A stretch of DNA of 64,000 nucleotides from Symsagittifera roscoffensis (taxonomy: Eukaryota; Xenacoelomorpha; Acoela; Convolutidae): NCBI RefSeq assembly GCF_963678635.1, contig NC_087070.1:9644539-9708538 (forward strand), given 5' to 3'. The notes below the pieces were generated by a model that searched no databases, was not told the DNA's origin, and was given only the letters and a program-made list of their open reading frames with translations. Position numbers and translations under genes: made by a program. This document shows, in pieces, positions 10,704 to 22,971 of the stretch; the stretch's first letter is position 1, and each line of letters opens with the position of its first letter.

Positions 10704-11000
10704 CAGGGGCGGATTTAGGAGGGGGAGGGGTCCGGACGCCCCTCCTTTCAGAGATTCGAGCCCCTGCCGACCGAAAGGGTCCCCCTTTGTTCTATTTTAA
10801 AAAATCTAAATTTGGTGACGGACCCTAAAAATTTTGTAAAAGCGCCTTAGGCGCCAAGATATACTAAATTTGAGGGGGAAGCGCGCGCCAAAAAACGCAG
10901 ATTTTTGGTCAAGTTTTCCCGAAAAGTGCCTAAAAACGCCTTTTTTGGCCTGTTTTTGTTTCAAAATTTTGGCTTTGGGTGAGCTCGATAAATCAATTTG
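10704..11000 (+). mobile_element. hAT MITE, right end deleted (unit 1)
   Basis: Begins CAGGGGCGGATTTAGGAG after TTTCATA, like the complete copy in unit 2. It stops at CAATTTG, where DNA found 1069 bp further on in unit 2 follows directly. Confidence 0.85.
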
Positions 11001-12849
11001 CTAGTTTTGATTATGATTTGTGTGAGGATAAGAATAGAGTTTTGACAAAGAGATTTTGTGCTTAAATGTCTTCTATTGCACGGCTACAATACTTAATAAT
11101 AATAAGTGTGTTTTGAGACTGAAGCTCGCTTTTAAATCAATACTTTTCAAACTAGAAGTAAATGATTCCTTTCGTTTGATTATTTTTTCTCGGATTTGAA
11201 CGAGCTTATTGCTTGCTAGTGCTCTGAACGTTCTGCTCCAATTTCAATGCTGCTAGCTATGTGGTATAAAAAAGAAGCTTTGCAATACCTTTTTTCAAAA
11301 AGTTGCACTTTAAAAAAAGCTTCTGTGACAGTTCCAGTTCTTTCACCTGAAATCCTTCAATTAAAACGGTGCGTGAAAGTTTTTGTTAATAGTATGCACG
11401 TCGGCAAGAAAGATGCCTGTTAGTTTTATACTTCAATTTAACAGAAGAAAATTTCATTTTTAATTGAATTTCAAAGCAAATTTACTGAATTTCAACGCCA
11501 AAAAACCTTCATCTTTTTTGACAAGGAGAAATGACAAGGTAATGAATTTAACAAATGATGCATACAATACACAAAAGACACCTGTAACTATCCCTGCAAA
11601 AACAATGCAAAGCCCTTTTCGTTGTTTGAGTTTTTTTGAGGGCCACCAAAATTGGAGGAAAATGGTCGGAGTGCACTTGAAATTTTTTGACACAAAGCAT
11701 TTGGGCGTGATTGTGTTCAAATAACTTTCTCCAACGAATCCTTAGTCGTTCAAGGAGGTTTATCTCGCAAGATTTTACAAGAGTCCTAGACCGAATAGTG
11801 AACTACAAAGAAAAAGCCAACTATCCAAGCCACAAAGGATTCTGCTAACGGCAGAGGTTAGCGGAATTGGCAGAATTCGGCTTATAGAGCAAAATGTTTT
11901 TTAGAGCCGAATTTCTTTTTTTGTTTTTGTTTTTGTTTAAAACCTTTTTCTGTGCAAACGATTTCGGCCTATTTTTTCCGGCTTTTTTGATATCTTTCCT
12001 TTATATTCAACTCAAGAGTCTTCGGCCTTTTTTATATCGGCTTATTGGTCTCATCTTGCGTGTTTCGACGAGCACAAAAACGTTTTTTGTGTGCGTATCT
12101 GTGTTTTGAGGGTGAGGGGGACCTAATAGTTTCTTATAAGTCTTAATTTTTTGTGACTTTTTTTCAGATTTTTTATTTTCCTTTTTTGGGTTCATTAGAT
12201 TTTGCCTTCTTTATATCGGGTTAATGGCCTCATCTTGTTTCCTTTGACGAGATTTTTTAGCTAATTTTTTAAAAGTGTTTGTGTGTTTTGAGGGTGAGGT
12301 GGACTGACGTCTGAAGTCTGAAGCCTTATTGAATTTTTTCGGCTCAAAAAGTTTCTGAAAAGAAATTTTTGGCTTTGTGACCACTGGTTGATTATTTTAC
12401 GATGCTTTTTCAGCATTCTAAAGTCTTAGTATGTTTTTGTCTCAAAATTAGCCTTAGTTTTTTTGGATAGATCTAGTTTTTTTGACATTTTCGATTTTTT
12501 TAATTTTTTTTTCTTGTTTTGTATCGCTAGTCGTGGTATTAAAAAATACGCATCTATGTTATACCCGACTGAATTTCTAATAAAAGCTGCAATCTATTAG
12601 AAACAGCACCTATCCGCGACTGTACTAACGTACGGTTTTGTTTTCTGAGATTGCTCTATTCACTGCTCTAATTAGTTTAAATTTGATTTTTTTTCTTCGA
12701 AAAGCAATGAAAACGGCAATGTTTTGTATAAACGCATCATTAATGAAATTTTTCATCGAGCAGAAAAAAGAGAAGTTTTTCTATGAAGCTGCAGCATTTG
12801 ATTTGTATTCCCCTTCAAGTTTAAGTAAGAAAAAATAAAATTCTTCAAC

Positions 12850-13080
12850 CTAGACTGCTGAACTGTCCCATAGCTTGCTCCATATAAACACAAGGAATCC
12901 CGACAAACACCAACATGATTGAGTAGGGAATAAGGAATGCCCCTCCCCCATTTGAGAACAGTTTGTAGGGGAAGCGCCATACATTTCCATAGCCCACGCA
13001 GAAGCCCACTGATGACAAGTGAATTCGATGTTCGAACTCCAGGTGTCTCATTTGACAGAGCGTCCAGCTGGTGACGTCAT
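12850..13080 (-). pseudogene. Decayed duplicate of SLC6 exon 1
   Basis: Nearly identical to exon 1 at 9097-9328, including [21 protein letters not shown] and a matching CTAG/GTTGAA donor. Two changes disable it as a first coding exon. The CGA after GTCAAA has become TGA at about codon 11, and one base is missing near the start of TM1 (GACAAGTGAA on the plus strand against GACAGGATGAA). It lies about 3.5 kb upstream of the working exon, so it could still be transcribed as a non-coding first exon. Confidence 0.9.
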
Positions 13081-14416
13081 TTTGAATGCTTTAAAATAAA
13101 GAAGTTTTTACATGAAATTCGAGACAGACGAAAAAAAAATTTTTAGACCTTTTAATCTCCTTCAGAAAAGTTGTATAACCAAAAATTTGTTTTTCAGATG
13201 CAGCATTCATGTAGAATGTTCGTCAAAAATTGAATTTTGCAAGCTTTTTTTTCTGACTCATCGGATTGCTTTTTTCTAATACGGAGTTACAAATCATTCG
13301 GTCAGAATGAATTAATTTTATAGCTTATGCCAAAGTGTTGGCAAAATCTTTTTTGGTCAACGAAGTTAAGCCAAGCCAATTCACCTAAAGCTGCTCATTT
13401 TGACGTCCAATTTGATCTTACTACTGATATTCACTCTTAAAAACGGTTTCCAAAAAACTAATTAACCTAAAATGCTATCGTTTTTGATCGATTTAACTGC
13501 TCAAGGTCACCGTTATTGCTAAAAGTTTGGCATTAACTATAAAAAGCAATCTTACTATAGCTTTTAGCAAATCTATTGGACAGCGCGTCAAATTTCTGGA
13601 AAAAATTTGACCATGAAACAGTGAACAGGCGTTGAAATAGCCATCGAATTTTCAAAACCTCATTGAATTGCCAAAAGATCAATGCAACAATTGTTTTTTT
13701 TTTCATTTAACAATGATCTGCTATGCATTTTTCCTGAACAAAAACAAACATAAAATGCCGGCATCAAGGCAAACCCAAAATTTCAAAGAGCTTTTAGTTC
13801 TAGTTTGAAAGTCAGATTTATAGTTAATGTCAATTTTTGGCAATATCGGTGACCTTCAGCAACTTAATCGGTCAAAAACTATAGCATTTTAAAGTAGGTT
13901 GTTTTTTTTGGACGCAATTTTTACGAGTAGAAATTAGTGAAAAACAAAAATCTGAGGTTATATTGAGGAGCTATTGGTTAATAATCTTTGTTTAGATTCG
14001 TTGACCGAAAAGGTATTGCCAACAATTAAACTTTAACTACTAATAATTTTCTTTTCTAATTTTTCACGTATAATTTCATAATTAGAAACAAATTGGACAG
14101 ACTGAATTGATTGAAAAAAGCTGAACAGCTGATTAAGAAGAGCTGTTAATCTGAAGCTGAAGAAATGTAGCACGCAAATTTGAAAGACGACGTGAACTTA
14201 TACAATAGAAAAAAAATCTGTAGAATAAGTGATATATTTTTTGTTAAGTGTGCCTCCAAGCTTTTTGCAACTCACTGTTGGAGAAATATTAAGTGGTAGT
14301 TAGAAAAAGTGCCTTAGCAAAAAAGTACAGAAATTTTTTTCCAGACGAAATTTGTAGTTCATTTTTGCTTTAATTTTTAACTTGCATGGAAAGTTGAATC
14401 AACATAGGGTTTCATA

Positions 14417-14792
14417 CAGGGGCGGATTTAGGAGGAGGAGGGGGGTCGGACGCCCCTCCTTTCAGGGATTCGAGCCCCTGCCGACCGAAAGGTCCCCCTT
14501 TGTTCTATTTTGAAATATCTAAATTTGGTGACGGACCCTAAAAATTTTGTAAAAGCGCCTTAGGCGCCAAGATATACTAAATTTGAGGGGGAAGCGCGCG
14601 CTAAAAAACGCAGATTTTTGGTCATGTTTTCCCGAAAAGTGCCTAAAAACGCCTTTTTTGGCCTGTTTTTGTTTTGGCTTTGGGAGAGCTCGATAAATCA
14701 ATTTGGTCAACCTAAAAAAGGTCGAGAAAAACTTCAATTTTGTTTTGAAAATCCGCCCCCTTCCTCTCGAAAAAACTCTAGATCCGCCCCTG
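14417..14792 (+). mobile_element. hAT MITE, complete, perfect 8-bp target duplication
   Basis: CAGGGGCGGATTTAGG at the left and TAGATCCGCCCCTG at the right, flanked on both sides by GTTTCATA. It contains the AAAGCGCCTTAGGCGCC palindrome, the GAGAGCTCG block and no ORF of note. Confidence 0.93.
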
Positions 14793-14822
14793 GTTTCATA
14801 CTACTACTGCTAATGAACACAA

Positions 14823-15131
14823 CCAGCAAGTTTTAGTGTCATAAGATCTACGAAATTTTTCAACGCAAATTGCATCCATTTTTGAGCATCGCTCAGGTTG
14901 GCGCTCAGTGATAAGCATGTGTGTCTAATAGCATAGAAAAACTTTATGGTTGGTCAACGTCTTCAGTGAGTACAAGAGTGACCATTTCAGCGGAAACATC
15001 TGCTTAGAACAATTATTCTATGCTATTAGACACACATGCTTATCACTGAGCGCTAACCTGAGCGATGCTCAAAATTGGATGCAATATGCGTTGAAAAAGT
15101 TCGTAGATCTTATAACACTAAAACTTGCTGG
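14823..15131. mobile_element. Foldback element with arms of about 115 bp
   Basis: The left arm (CCAGCAAGTTTTAGTGT to GCATAGAA) is matched by a nearly perfect inverted copy ending CTTGCTGG, around a loop of about 77 bp. No ORF. Only present in duplication unit 2 because unit 1 lost this block. Confidence 0.88.
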
Positions 15132-15272
15132 CAGAGTTCAAGGGCGTTTTTGTCGCTTATTTATACTACTTTGAGGGAATATCAAAATCTTCCAGAAATG
15201 TCCATGGGTTCTTTTGCTCTAATTCTTCACAAAATTGCCCGCGGACCGTGTACGGGTCAATATGGTCTTAAT

Positions 15273-15571
15273 CAGGGGCGGATCTAGGATTTTTTGAGCC
15301 GGGGGGACACGGATTTTCAAATTTTTTTTGAGAATGTTGCTTTTTGTAGATCGACCAATTGATTTTCTGACCACTCAGAAGACTATAAACACCCTATTTT
15401 GAAGAGAAAGTTTGCGCCGCAAGAAAATTTTCGAAAAAAAACAGGCCAAAAATGCGTTTTCGGCTCATTTTGAAAAATGTTGACGGCTCCCCTCAAAATT
15501 AGTATATATAGGCGACAAAGTCGTCATTAAAAAACTAGAGTTTTTTCAGTCGAAAATGGATGTCTTAAATG
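15273..15571 (-). mobile_element. hAT MITE fragment, reversed
   Basis: Starts CAGGGGCGGATCTAGGAT. It carries the family core in reverse (AACAGGCCAAAAATGCG, CTCAAAATTAGTATATA, CGAAAATGGATGTCTTAAA). The far end is missing. Confidence 0.75.
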
Positions 15572-17543
15572 TCTTTATATCTATATGTACATCTATGCTG
15601 GAGGTCTTATGGTGTTTGGAGATTTCTCGTTCATCATTTTGTTTGACCCAAAAAAAGTCGGCAAATTTTTGAAGCGACGAAGAATGTTTTACTGCCCCTT
15701 TAAGTTAGCAGTAAAAAGCTTTCCTAGGTTCGATACATAAAAAGGGAGCCGGTCTTTCTCTGTTTCTTTGTTTGCTAGTTTTGAATATGATTTGTGTGAG
15801 GATCAGAATCTATTTTTTTAAAGAGTTCTTTGTGCCTAATTGTCTTCTATTGCATGGCTACAATACTTTATAATAATAAGTGTGTTTTGAGACTGAAGCT
15901 CGCTTTTAAATCAATACTTTTCAAACTAGAAGTAAATGATTCCTTTCGTTTGATTAATTTTTATCGGATTTGAACGAGCTTATTGCTTGCTAGTGCTCTG
16001 AACTTTCTGCTCCAATTTCAATGCTGCTAGCTATGTGGTATAAAAAAGAAGCTTCGCAATACCATTTTTAAAAAAGTTGTCGTACTTTAGAAAAAAACTT
16101 CTGTGACAGTTCCTTCACCTGAAATGCTTCATTTCAAAACGGTGCGTGAAAGTTTTTGTTAATAGTATGCACGTCGGAAAAAAAGATGCCTTTTAGTTTT
16201 ATATTTCAAATTAACAGATTTTGAACGCCATTTTGAAATTTTCATTTTAAATGTATTTTATACCAAACTTACTGAGTTTCAACGCCAAAAAACCTTCATC
16301 TTTTTTGACAAGGCAAAAAGACAAGGTAATGAAGTTAACAAATGATGCGTGCAAAACACAAAAGACACCTTTAACTATCCCTGCAAAAACAATGCAAATC
16401 CCCTTTCGTTGTTTGAGTTTTTTTGAGGGCCACCAAAATTGGAGGAAAATGGTCGGAGTGCACTTGAAATTTTTTGACACAAAGCATTTTGGCCTGATTG
16501 TGTTCAAATTACTTTCTCCAACGAATCCTTAGTCGTTCAAGGAGGTTTATCTCGCAAGATTTTACAAGAGTCTTGCATGATTCTATAAAAGAAAATCCAT
16601 CTCTTTAGAGATCTTGCACGAAACTCCTTGACCGAATAAGGAACTACAAAGAAAAAGCGAACTATCCAAGCCACAAAGGATTCTGCTAACGGCAGAGACT
16701 AGCGGAATTGGCGGAATTCGGCTTATAGAGCAAAATGTTTTTTAGAGCCGAATTTCTTTTTTTTTGTTTTTGTTTTCGTTTAAAACCTTTTTCTGTGCAA
16801 ACAATTTCGGCCTATTTTTTCCGGCTTTTTTGTGTGCGTATCTGTGTTTTGAGGGTAAAGGGGACCTAATAATTTCTTATAAGTTTTAATTTTTTGTGAT
16901 TTTTTTCAGATTTTTTTCTTTTTTGGGTTCATTAGTTTTCGTCCTACTTTATATCGGGTTAATGGCCTCATGTTGTTTCCTTTGACGAGCTTTTTTTAGC
17001 TAATTTTTTTGAAGTATTTTTTTGTGTGTTTTGAGGATGAAGGGGACTGAAGTCTGAAGTCTGAAGTTTTATTGACTTTTTTTCGGCTTAAAAGGTTCTG
17101 ACAAGATATTTTTGGCTTTGTGACCGCTGGTTTATTGTTTTACGATGCTTTTTTAACATTCTAATGTCTTAGTATGTTTGTTTCTTCAAAACTAGCCTTA
17201 GTTTTTTCGATAGATCTAGTTTTTTTGACATTTTCGATTTTTTTAAAATTATTTTTCTTGTTTTGTATCGCTAGTCGTGGTATTAAAAACTACGCATCTA
17301 TGTTCTACCCGACTGAATTTCTAACAAAAGCTGCAATCTATTAGAAACAGCACCTATCCGCGACTGTACTGACGTACTATTTTGTCTTCTGAGATTGCTC
17401 TATTTAGTCCTCTAATTGTTTTCAAATTGATTTTTTTCTTCAAAAAGCAATGAAAACGGTAATGTTTTTGTAATAAACACATCATTAATGAGATTTTTCA
17501 TCGAGCAGAAAAAAAAATTTTTTCTTTGAAGCTGCAGCATTTG

Positions 17544-20210
17544 CTCTATACAACAGCAGAAATTTTTGGGGCCTGCGAACTATCAAGAGACATGCTCTAT
17601 TCAAAAACCATCAAGCTCCCGAAGAAGACAAGGCTTATCGACTGTGAGATAAAAAATGAAATTGACGAGTTTTCTCTTATTCTCCTATAAAAAATTATAT
17701 ACAAAGATATAAAAAAAGCTCATACCTCAAACAGCCACGAGCAGTCGGCTTCATGCCTGATAGTGGTACTGAAAATTCTTGCGATATGTTTGAGTCAAAG
17801 CGGAGAAACTAATAACTGTTAGAAAAATAGTTAAATTTTCAATGAAAGAGCATTAAAATAAAGACAAAGCCTGGGCTGCTAATGTCATTTCTCAAAAAAG
17901 CTTGTAAAGGCAACGAAACGCAAACAAATTCCCAACAAAAAAAAACAAATTTTTAGCATTCAAAAAAACTGAGGGTTTTGAAAACTGTTATTTATCTTTA
18001 TAGTTTCCAGAAAAGCTGTCAAAAGTTTGTGGTCTGACTATTCAATTATATTCAAACTTTTGTAATCTTTAAAAACTTTTCGTTCAGCCCACTAACTTGT
18101 TTATTTCAATAGGCAAAGGGGAAGAAACAGTTTACAAGTATGATAGTTGTATCCCTAAAATAAATAAGCGTCTGAATTTTTTCAGAAACAGTATTAAAAC
18201 AAAATTATTATTTTTCCTGGACAAAAGTCAATGCTTGTTTCTTACCTTTTTTGAAAAAATTTCGAGTAAAGTTGTTCGCTTCGAGAATATTATTAAATAA
18301 ACCGACTAATTGAGCTTGTCAATAAAGTTTTAATGTACTCTCAACCGTGTCAAGAGTGTAGTTCTGAAGAATATAGTTCTGTCAGACAAAATCACTTTGA
18401 TGGTTTTCAACGATCGAAGACATGATTCACATATAAACAAAATGCATTAAATTAGACAATTATTTTAATAATTCACTCGTTTGTACCATTTTCGCACTCT
18501 GGAATTTAAAAAAAAATAAAAATCAAGCCAGTGCTTGTCACATTAAGTTCAAATAATTTAAGAAACGTTTCGTACGCATACATTTACTCTGAACGCGTTT
18601 TTCCAACGTTGAAGCAATTTGTGTATGCTCATTTTGAAGACGAAAAAAATTCTGATGTATAAAAACGGTCTGTAACGGTAAATTTTAGCAAGCACTTGGA
18701 AGCGACGTTTTTTTGTGGGAATCCAATATTGCGTTTTGGTGATTTCGATCACATTTTGGCTCCAATTTGCGTGTTTTTTTATAGGTTTTCCTTAAATTGC
18801 TGATCAATCAATATGCATCCAAAAAGAAAGCATTGAATTTGAAATTCATTATTTCGATTGCTACCCGATCAAATACCTTGCTAATACCACGCAAATGAGT
18901 TCATTCAAAAATTTTATAGTCTAGTCTTCAAGTTTTTATTTTTTTTGCACGGCGCCGACCCTTTGACCAAAAATCATCGAGCAAAGTAACGAAACATTGC
19001 TTCCATTAGCGGAATTAGGTGGTCGGAATTGGATGCCCGCTCAGGGATTCGATCCCTTGACCACTCAAAGGTCAAAGGGTCTCACGATTAGTGCTATTTC
19101 ACTACATCAATTTTTAGCCAATATAACCATAAATTTTTCAAAAGGTGCTTTTGGCGCCAAAACACCCCGAAATATACCCTATGAAGGCAGCACTCGATAT
19201 GCAGCTAACTGGCCTATTTTCCTCCAAGATGGGATTTTTCAAAGTGTTAACGAATTGAGCAGATAAAAGTCGAGCTGTATCATTCTTGGGAACGATTTGC
19301 TGTAGTTTGCGGTGTGAGCGCGCCGAATAACGACTTTTTTGTTTGAAAAACTCCCAAAAACTTCAGTTTTGGCCTGTTTTTTTTCAAAATTCTCTGGCCG
19401 AACAGAAAAGTTAGTCAAGATTTATTTTATAGAGTTTCGGGAGAACAAAGGAAAAAACTATTCTAAATATTGATTTTTTAAAACCACCCCAACACATGAG
19501 AAAATCAAAGCACAGCAATTGATTGCCTCATCTACGAGTTGATCGCGTTTTAGACCATACTTTATTTAATTTCAGCCAATCATGTTCTCGTTTTTTCCTA
19601 CCACCATATTTTGAGTTCTGATTATTTTTGGGGAATACCAAAAAAACTAAAGTCAAGAAAGGATTTTAAAATCAAGCAATTATCGCTGATAACTGATAAG
19701 CGAGCATGAATGAACAAAATTTCAGTTAGATGTCAAAAAATTATTTCAGTTAGATATCAAAAATTATTTTAGCAACTAGGGTCGAGATACTTGTTTTAAA
19801 CTTTGACTCTAAAAATCAATTTCATCTCAGTAGTCGAATATGATCCTCCTTAATCGAGGCAACAGTCGAGCAAAAAAAGCAAAAGATACCTCGAGCATGG
19901 CCGAAACATCCTACATTTTTGAAAAACTGTCAAAACAAGCCGTGATCACCTCAAACCCCGGCTTACAAACTCCACCCTTTAATTTTAAGTGTCTCAATTC
20001 CGAAAAAAATGCTAAATTAAGATTGATATGCGGTTATGACCAAACTGATGGTTTTGTATGAAAATTGTTCTATCCGAAGTCTGCTCTTACTACTAATTTG
20101 CTTTATCGTAGTTTTTAAGTTTTGTTTGGATATTGATAAAAAAAAGTTTTCAGAATTTGAACCCATCTTAGAGCAGAAAAAATTTATGTCCTCCAAACAA
20201 TTCGATTCCA
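17544..20210. other. Intergenic DNA, no gene recognised
   Basis: AT-rich. Immediately after the duplication a stretch at about 17545-17650 has coding-like composition (TTTGGGGCCTGCGAACTATC) but no family I recognise. A worn hAT MITE-like block lies at about 19000-19390. Otherwise nothing was seen. Confidence 0.4.
19000..19390 (+). repeat. Degenerate hAT MITE-like block
   Basis: Contains AGCGGAATTAGG, GATTCGATCCCTTGACCACT, TTTTGGCGCCAAAA and GGCCTGTTTTTTTTCAAAA in the order seen in the CAGGGGCGGAT family. The ends are too worn to define. Confidence 0.5.
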
Positions 20211-20216
20211 CTTCAG

Positions 20217-20590
20217 AGCTGCTGAGCAGCGCTTCTAGACAATTCGGACAAAGACAATTCAGCCGATTTGAAATTCAGAAAATACAGCCAAGAATATGCA
20301 GACAATTCAGCCAGAGACAATTCAGCAAATAATAGTGACCGCCGCAGTCGCGCCAACGTGTTGCGAACTTGCCAACAGAGGGTAGGACTCTATACGAAAT
20401 TTAGAGCCGGTTATCGCCGCGAAGCGGCGACGAGCGCGACCTTAAGCCGAGAAATAACTCCGAGTTTTTTCTTTCGAATCTAGCGTTTTGTAAAACTGGC
20501 TGAATTGTCTGTATACTTTTGGCTGAATTGTCTGAATTTCAAATTGACTGAATTGTCTTTGGCCGAATTCTCTTTGCACCGCTGAGCACA
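20217..20590. mobile_element. Foldback element with GACAATTCAGCC subterminal repeats
   Basis: Inverted arms of about 110 bp, each made of several copies of AGACAATTCAGCC or close variants. The outer ends are TGCTGAGCAGCGC (left) and the complement of TGCTCAGCGGTGC (right). The central 150 bp is GC-rich and includes the hairpin CGCCGCGAAGCGGCGA. No coding capacity. Confidence 0.75.
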
Positions 20591-22120
20591 ACACTACGAT
20601 CCAAAAGTTAAATTGATCTACCATTTCAAATTGGGGCTTATAGTTGAACCTAACAGTTGCGACAGAAACCTGATTAAAATCTAAACCCAACGCTCAACCA
20701 AAGTGTAATAGCTCGGGTAGATTTTGGTCTGCAATCGTTGTCTTTCAAATGTCGTTATATTGATTGACTAATAACTTACTGAGTTTAAAAAAATGGAGTT
20801 TGTTTTTGCGCGCTTAGATAATTGTAGACCTCGATTTGCTGTTGACATCTATGTTTGCTTAATCCAGACAAAACGCCGGAGGAAAAAATTTGCTGAAACT
20901 TGCAAGTGTAGTTAGCTTTGCTGTGCTAAGAACAGTAAAATCTCAGCCACCGGAGTTTTTGTGTCAATTGGACTAAACTCCTTCAAAAACCTCGAGAAAA
21001 TTTTGTTTATCTCAGTAGCTTAATCCCTATTATCAACGGTGTATCCCCAACATTTTCAAAATTATCATTAAAGCAACAGCGAAACGTAGTATCTCGAAAA
21101 CATGGTATTCTTGACGTATTTCGAATATCACGGAAACAAAACCTACTGACTCGCAGTTTTATGTAATTTTTTTGGTACCAGGATTTTTCCTGGCACCAAA
21201 AAAAAGACATAAAAATGCGCGGCTTCGAAAAAAGGGCAGGCAGTCGCTTCAAAGAAATCAAGAGCCTTGGACCAGATAAGTTTACTTATAGAACATATTG
21301 CGAGGGCTACAAGGACCGAAGGCACCTGCATTCAACTTCAAACAATAACAAGGATAGCCGGTTACTGTGCAAGCAGCACAGAATGTTCCGACCACAGTCT
21401 TAAAAAAATACAAAATGTTTTCTAAAGTTGATGTCGTTTTTTCTGCATGATAAAATAATCTGAACGCATAATTAGAACTTTGGCATATTCAAGAGTCGTA
21501 GTAAAAATAGATCATTTGGAAAAAAATTTGAAAAAAATTTTGATTTCCAAAATTGCGCTAAAAAGCTTAAGGGGGCTATTGCAAATACTAACTTCCTTAC
21601 TTATCAAAATTAGACCAAAAATCAAAATTTTCAAGCCAGTTTTTCTCGAAATTGTGAATTTTCTTTTGAAACTTTAAATGTCTTTCGAATCACGACTGAA
21701 AGGGCTTTAATATGATATATCATTCAATTCGGTCCGATAATTATTCGTGGTAGCTAATTTTGCTTGGAAAACAAAAAGAAATAATCTGAGACACACCCGA
21801 ATACAAATTTCCTCCCGATTTTCAATGGTCGGAACTATAATCGATTATATTATCATGTGGATATCACTCCTTCTAAAACTGAGAAAAGAATACACCAAGA
21901 TCATTTATTATTTTACTGTTTTCTCGTTTTTATAAATATTTGCAATCGATTTTAAAACATTTGAATCAGTGTTACATTTGAACATTTGAATCAACAAATT
22001 ATTATTAATTATAGAGCATTTGAAACAACAGCTTTTTGATACAGTTATAACAGATAATTATGGAGTATTTTAATCAAATTTTCATTTTTTTCTTACAAAA
22101 TATATTTTGTACTATTTAGA
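20591..22120. other. Intergenic DNA, one half-copy of a foldback family
   Basis: About 21585-21810 resembles the right arm of the foldback at 44239-44735 (AAAATTAGAC, GAAAGGGCTT, CACACCCGAA in order). The stretch 21215-21400 is richer in G+C with a 62-codon ORF of unknown nature, and I do not call it a gene. Confidence 0.4.
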
Positions 22121-22124
22121 GATA

Positions 22125-22352
22125 TCTTTTCGGTGACGGACCCTAAAGTTTTTTTAAAGGCGCATTTGGTGCCAATATCTACTAATTAATTATAAGGGGG
22201 AAGTGCTCGCCAAAAAAAACGCAATTTTTTGGTCAACGTTTTCCAAAAAATGTCTTAAAAACAACTTTTTTGGCCTGCTTTTTTTAAAATTTGCCTGCGG
22301 CGCAGAAAATTTGGCCAAAACAGGGTCTTTGTAGTGCCCTGGGAGAGCTCGG
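22125..22352 (+). mobile_element. hAT MITE core fragment
   Basis: Core only: GGTGACGGACCCTAAAG, AAGGCGCATTTGGTGCCAA, GGTCAACGTTTTCC, GGGAGAGCTCGG. Both termini are lost. It runs directly into the GGATTCC-rich repeat. Confidence 0.7.
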
Positions 22353-22356
22353 CTTT

Positions 22357-22905
22357 ACGAGGCCAAACTGTGCACTGGATGGTTCCACAATTTTATGCCT
22401 GTATGTTCTCGGATTCCAGAGACAAGTCTTAGAACATATTCCAAAATGTAAGTGGGTTCCAATTACAAAATTTCAGTGGATTCCGCTTACAAACAACTGT
22501 AAAGTAAATTTTGTCGGCACATTGATTTTCCTGCAGATTCCGGTATAGGTAGCTGTTCCGGATTCCGCAAATGTAAGCGGATTCCAGAAATTTAAGAGGA
22601 TTCCGAAAATTTATGCGGGTTCCGCTTACAATATGCGGATTTCACTTGCAGTTGCGGATTCCGCGACATCTTAATTTTACTAAACACAAATAGTATTAGT
22701 TGTTAATGGATTCCACAAACTTGTTCTGGATTCCTCACATTTTGTAGCGGATTCCGCAAATTGTCTGTGTTTGGAGCAATTTTGAGCAAAACGGCGTTTT
22801 AACTATTTGTTCGTGGAATCCAAAATAGCAGAGAAGATAAAAAAAAATAGCAATTTTGCGGATTCCGGGACAAATCTGATTTTTGCCTGTTGCGGAATCC
22901 GCAAA
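22357..22905. repeat. GGATTCCGC-rich degenerate repeat
   Basis: About a dozen irregularly spaced GGATTCC or GGATTCCGC motifs, alternating with GCAAATGTAAGC-like blocks. The beginning shares GAGGCCAAACTGTGCA with 795-875. Not a regular tandem array, not CRISPR and not coding. Confidence 0.6.
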
Positions 22906-22928
22906 AGAATGGTCGACAAAAAAAAGTC

Positions 22929-22971
22929 ACCCCCCCCCCCCCCCCTCGAGAAAATCCTAGATCCGCCCCTG
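22929..22971 (+). repeat. Solitary right end of a hAT MITE
   Basis: A poly-C tract followed by CTCGAGAAAATCCTAGATCC and GCCCCTG. The rest of the element is absent. Confidence 0.6.

Larger units (their letters stand above)
9045..12800. repeat. Tandem duplication, unit 1 (contains the working SLC6 exon 1)
   Basis: Sequence from about 9045 to the GCAGCATTTG at 12800 reappears in order at 12801-17543 with a few percent divergence and small indels. It contains exon 1, the 5' flank of the gene and a hAT MITE whose right end is deleted. No other gene is evident in it. Confidence 0.88.
12801..17543. repeat. Tandem duplication, unit 2
   Basis: Copy of unit 1, starting and ending at GCAGCATTTG. It is about 1 kb longer because it keeps a 1069-bp block (14706-15774) that unit 1 lost. 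It holds a decayed SLC6 exon 1, a complete hAT MITE, a foldback element and a partial reversed hAT MITE. Confidence 0.88.

Noticed and set aside
21215-21403. 62-codon plus-strand frame in a G+C-richer patch
   Set aside because: Two strands and more than one frame look equally coding-like. There is no motif, acceptor or donor that settles it.
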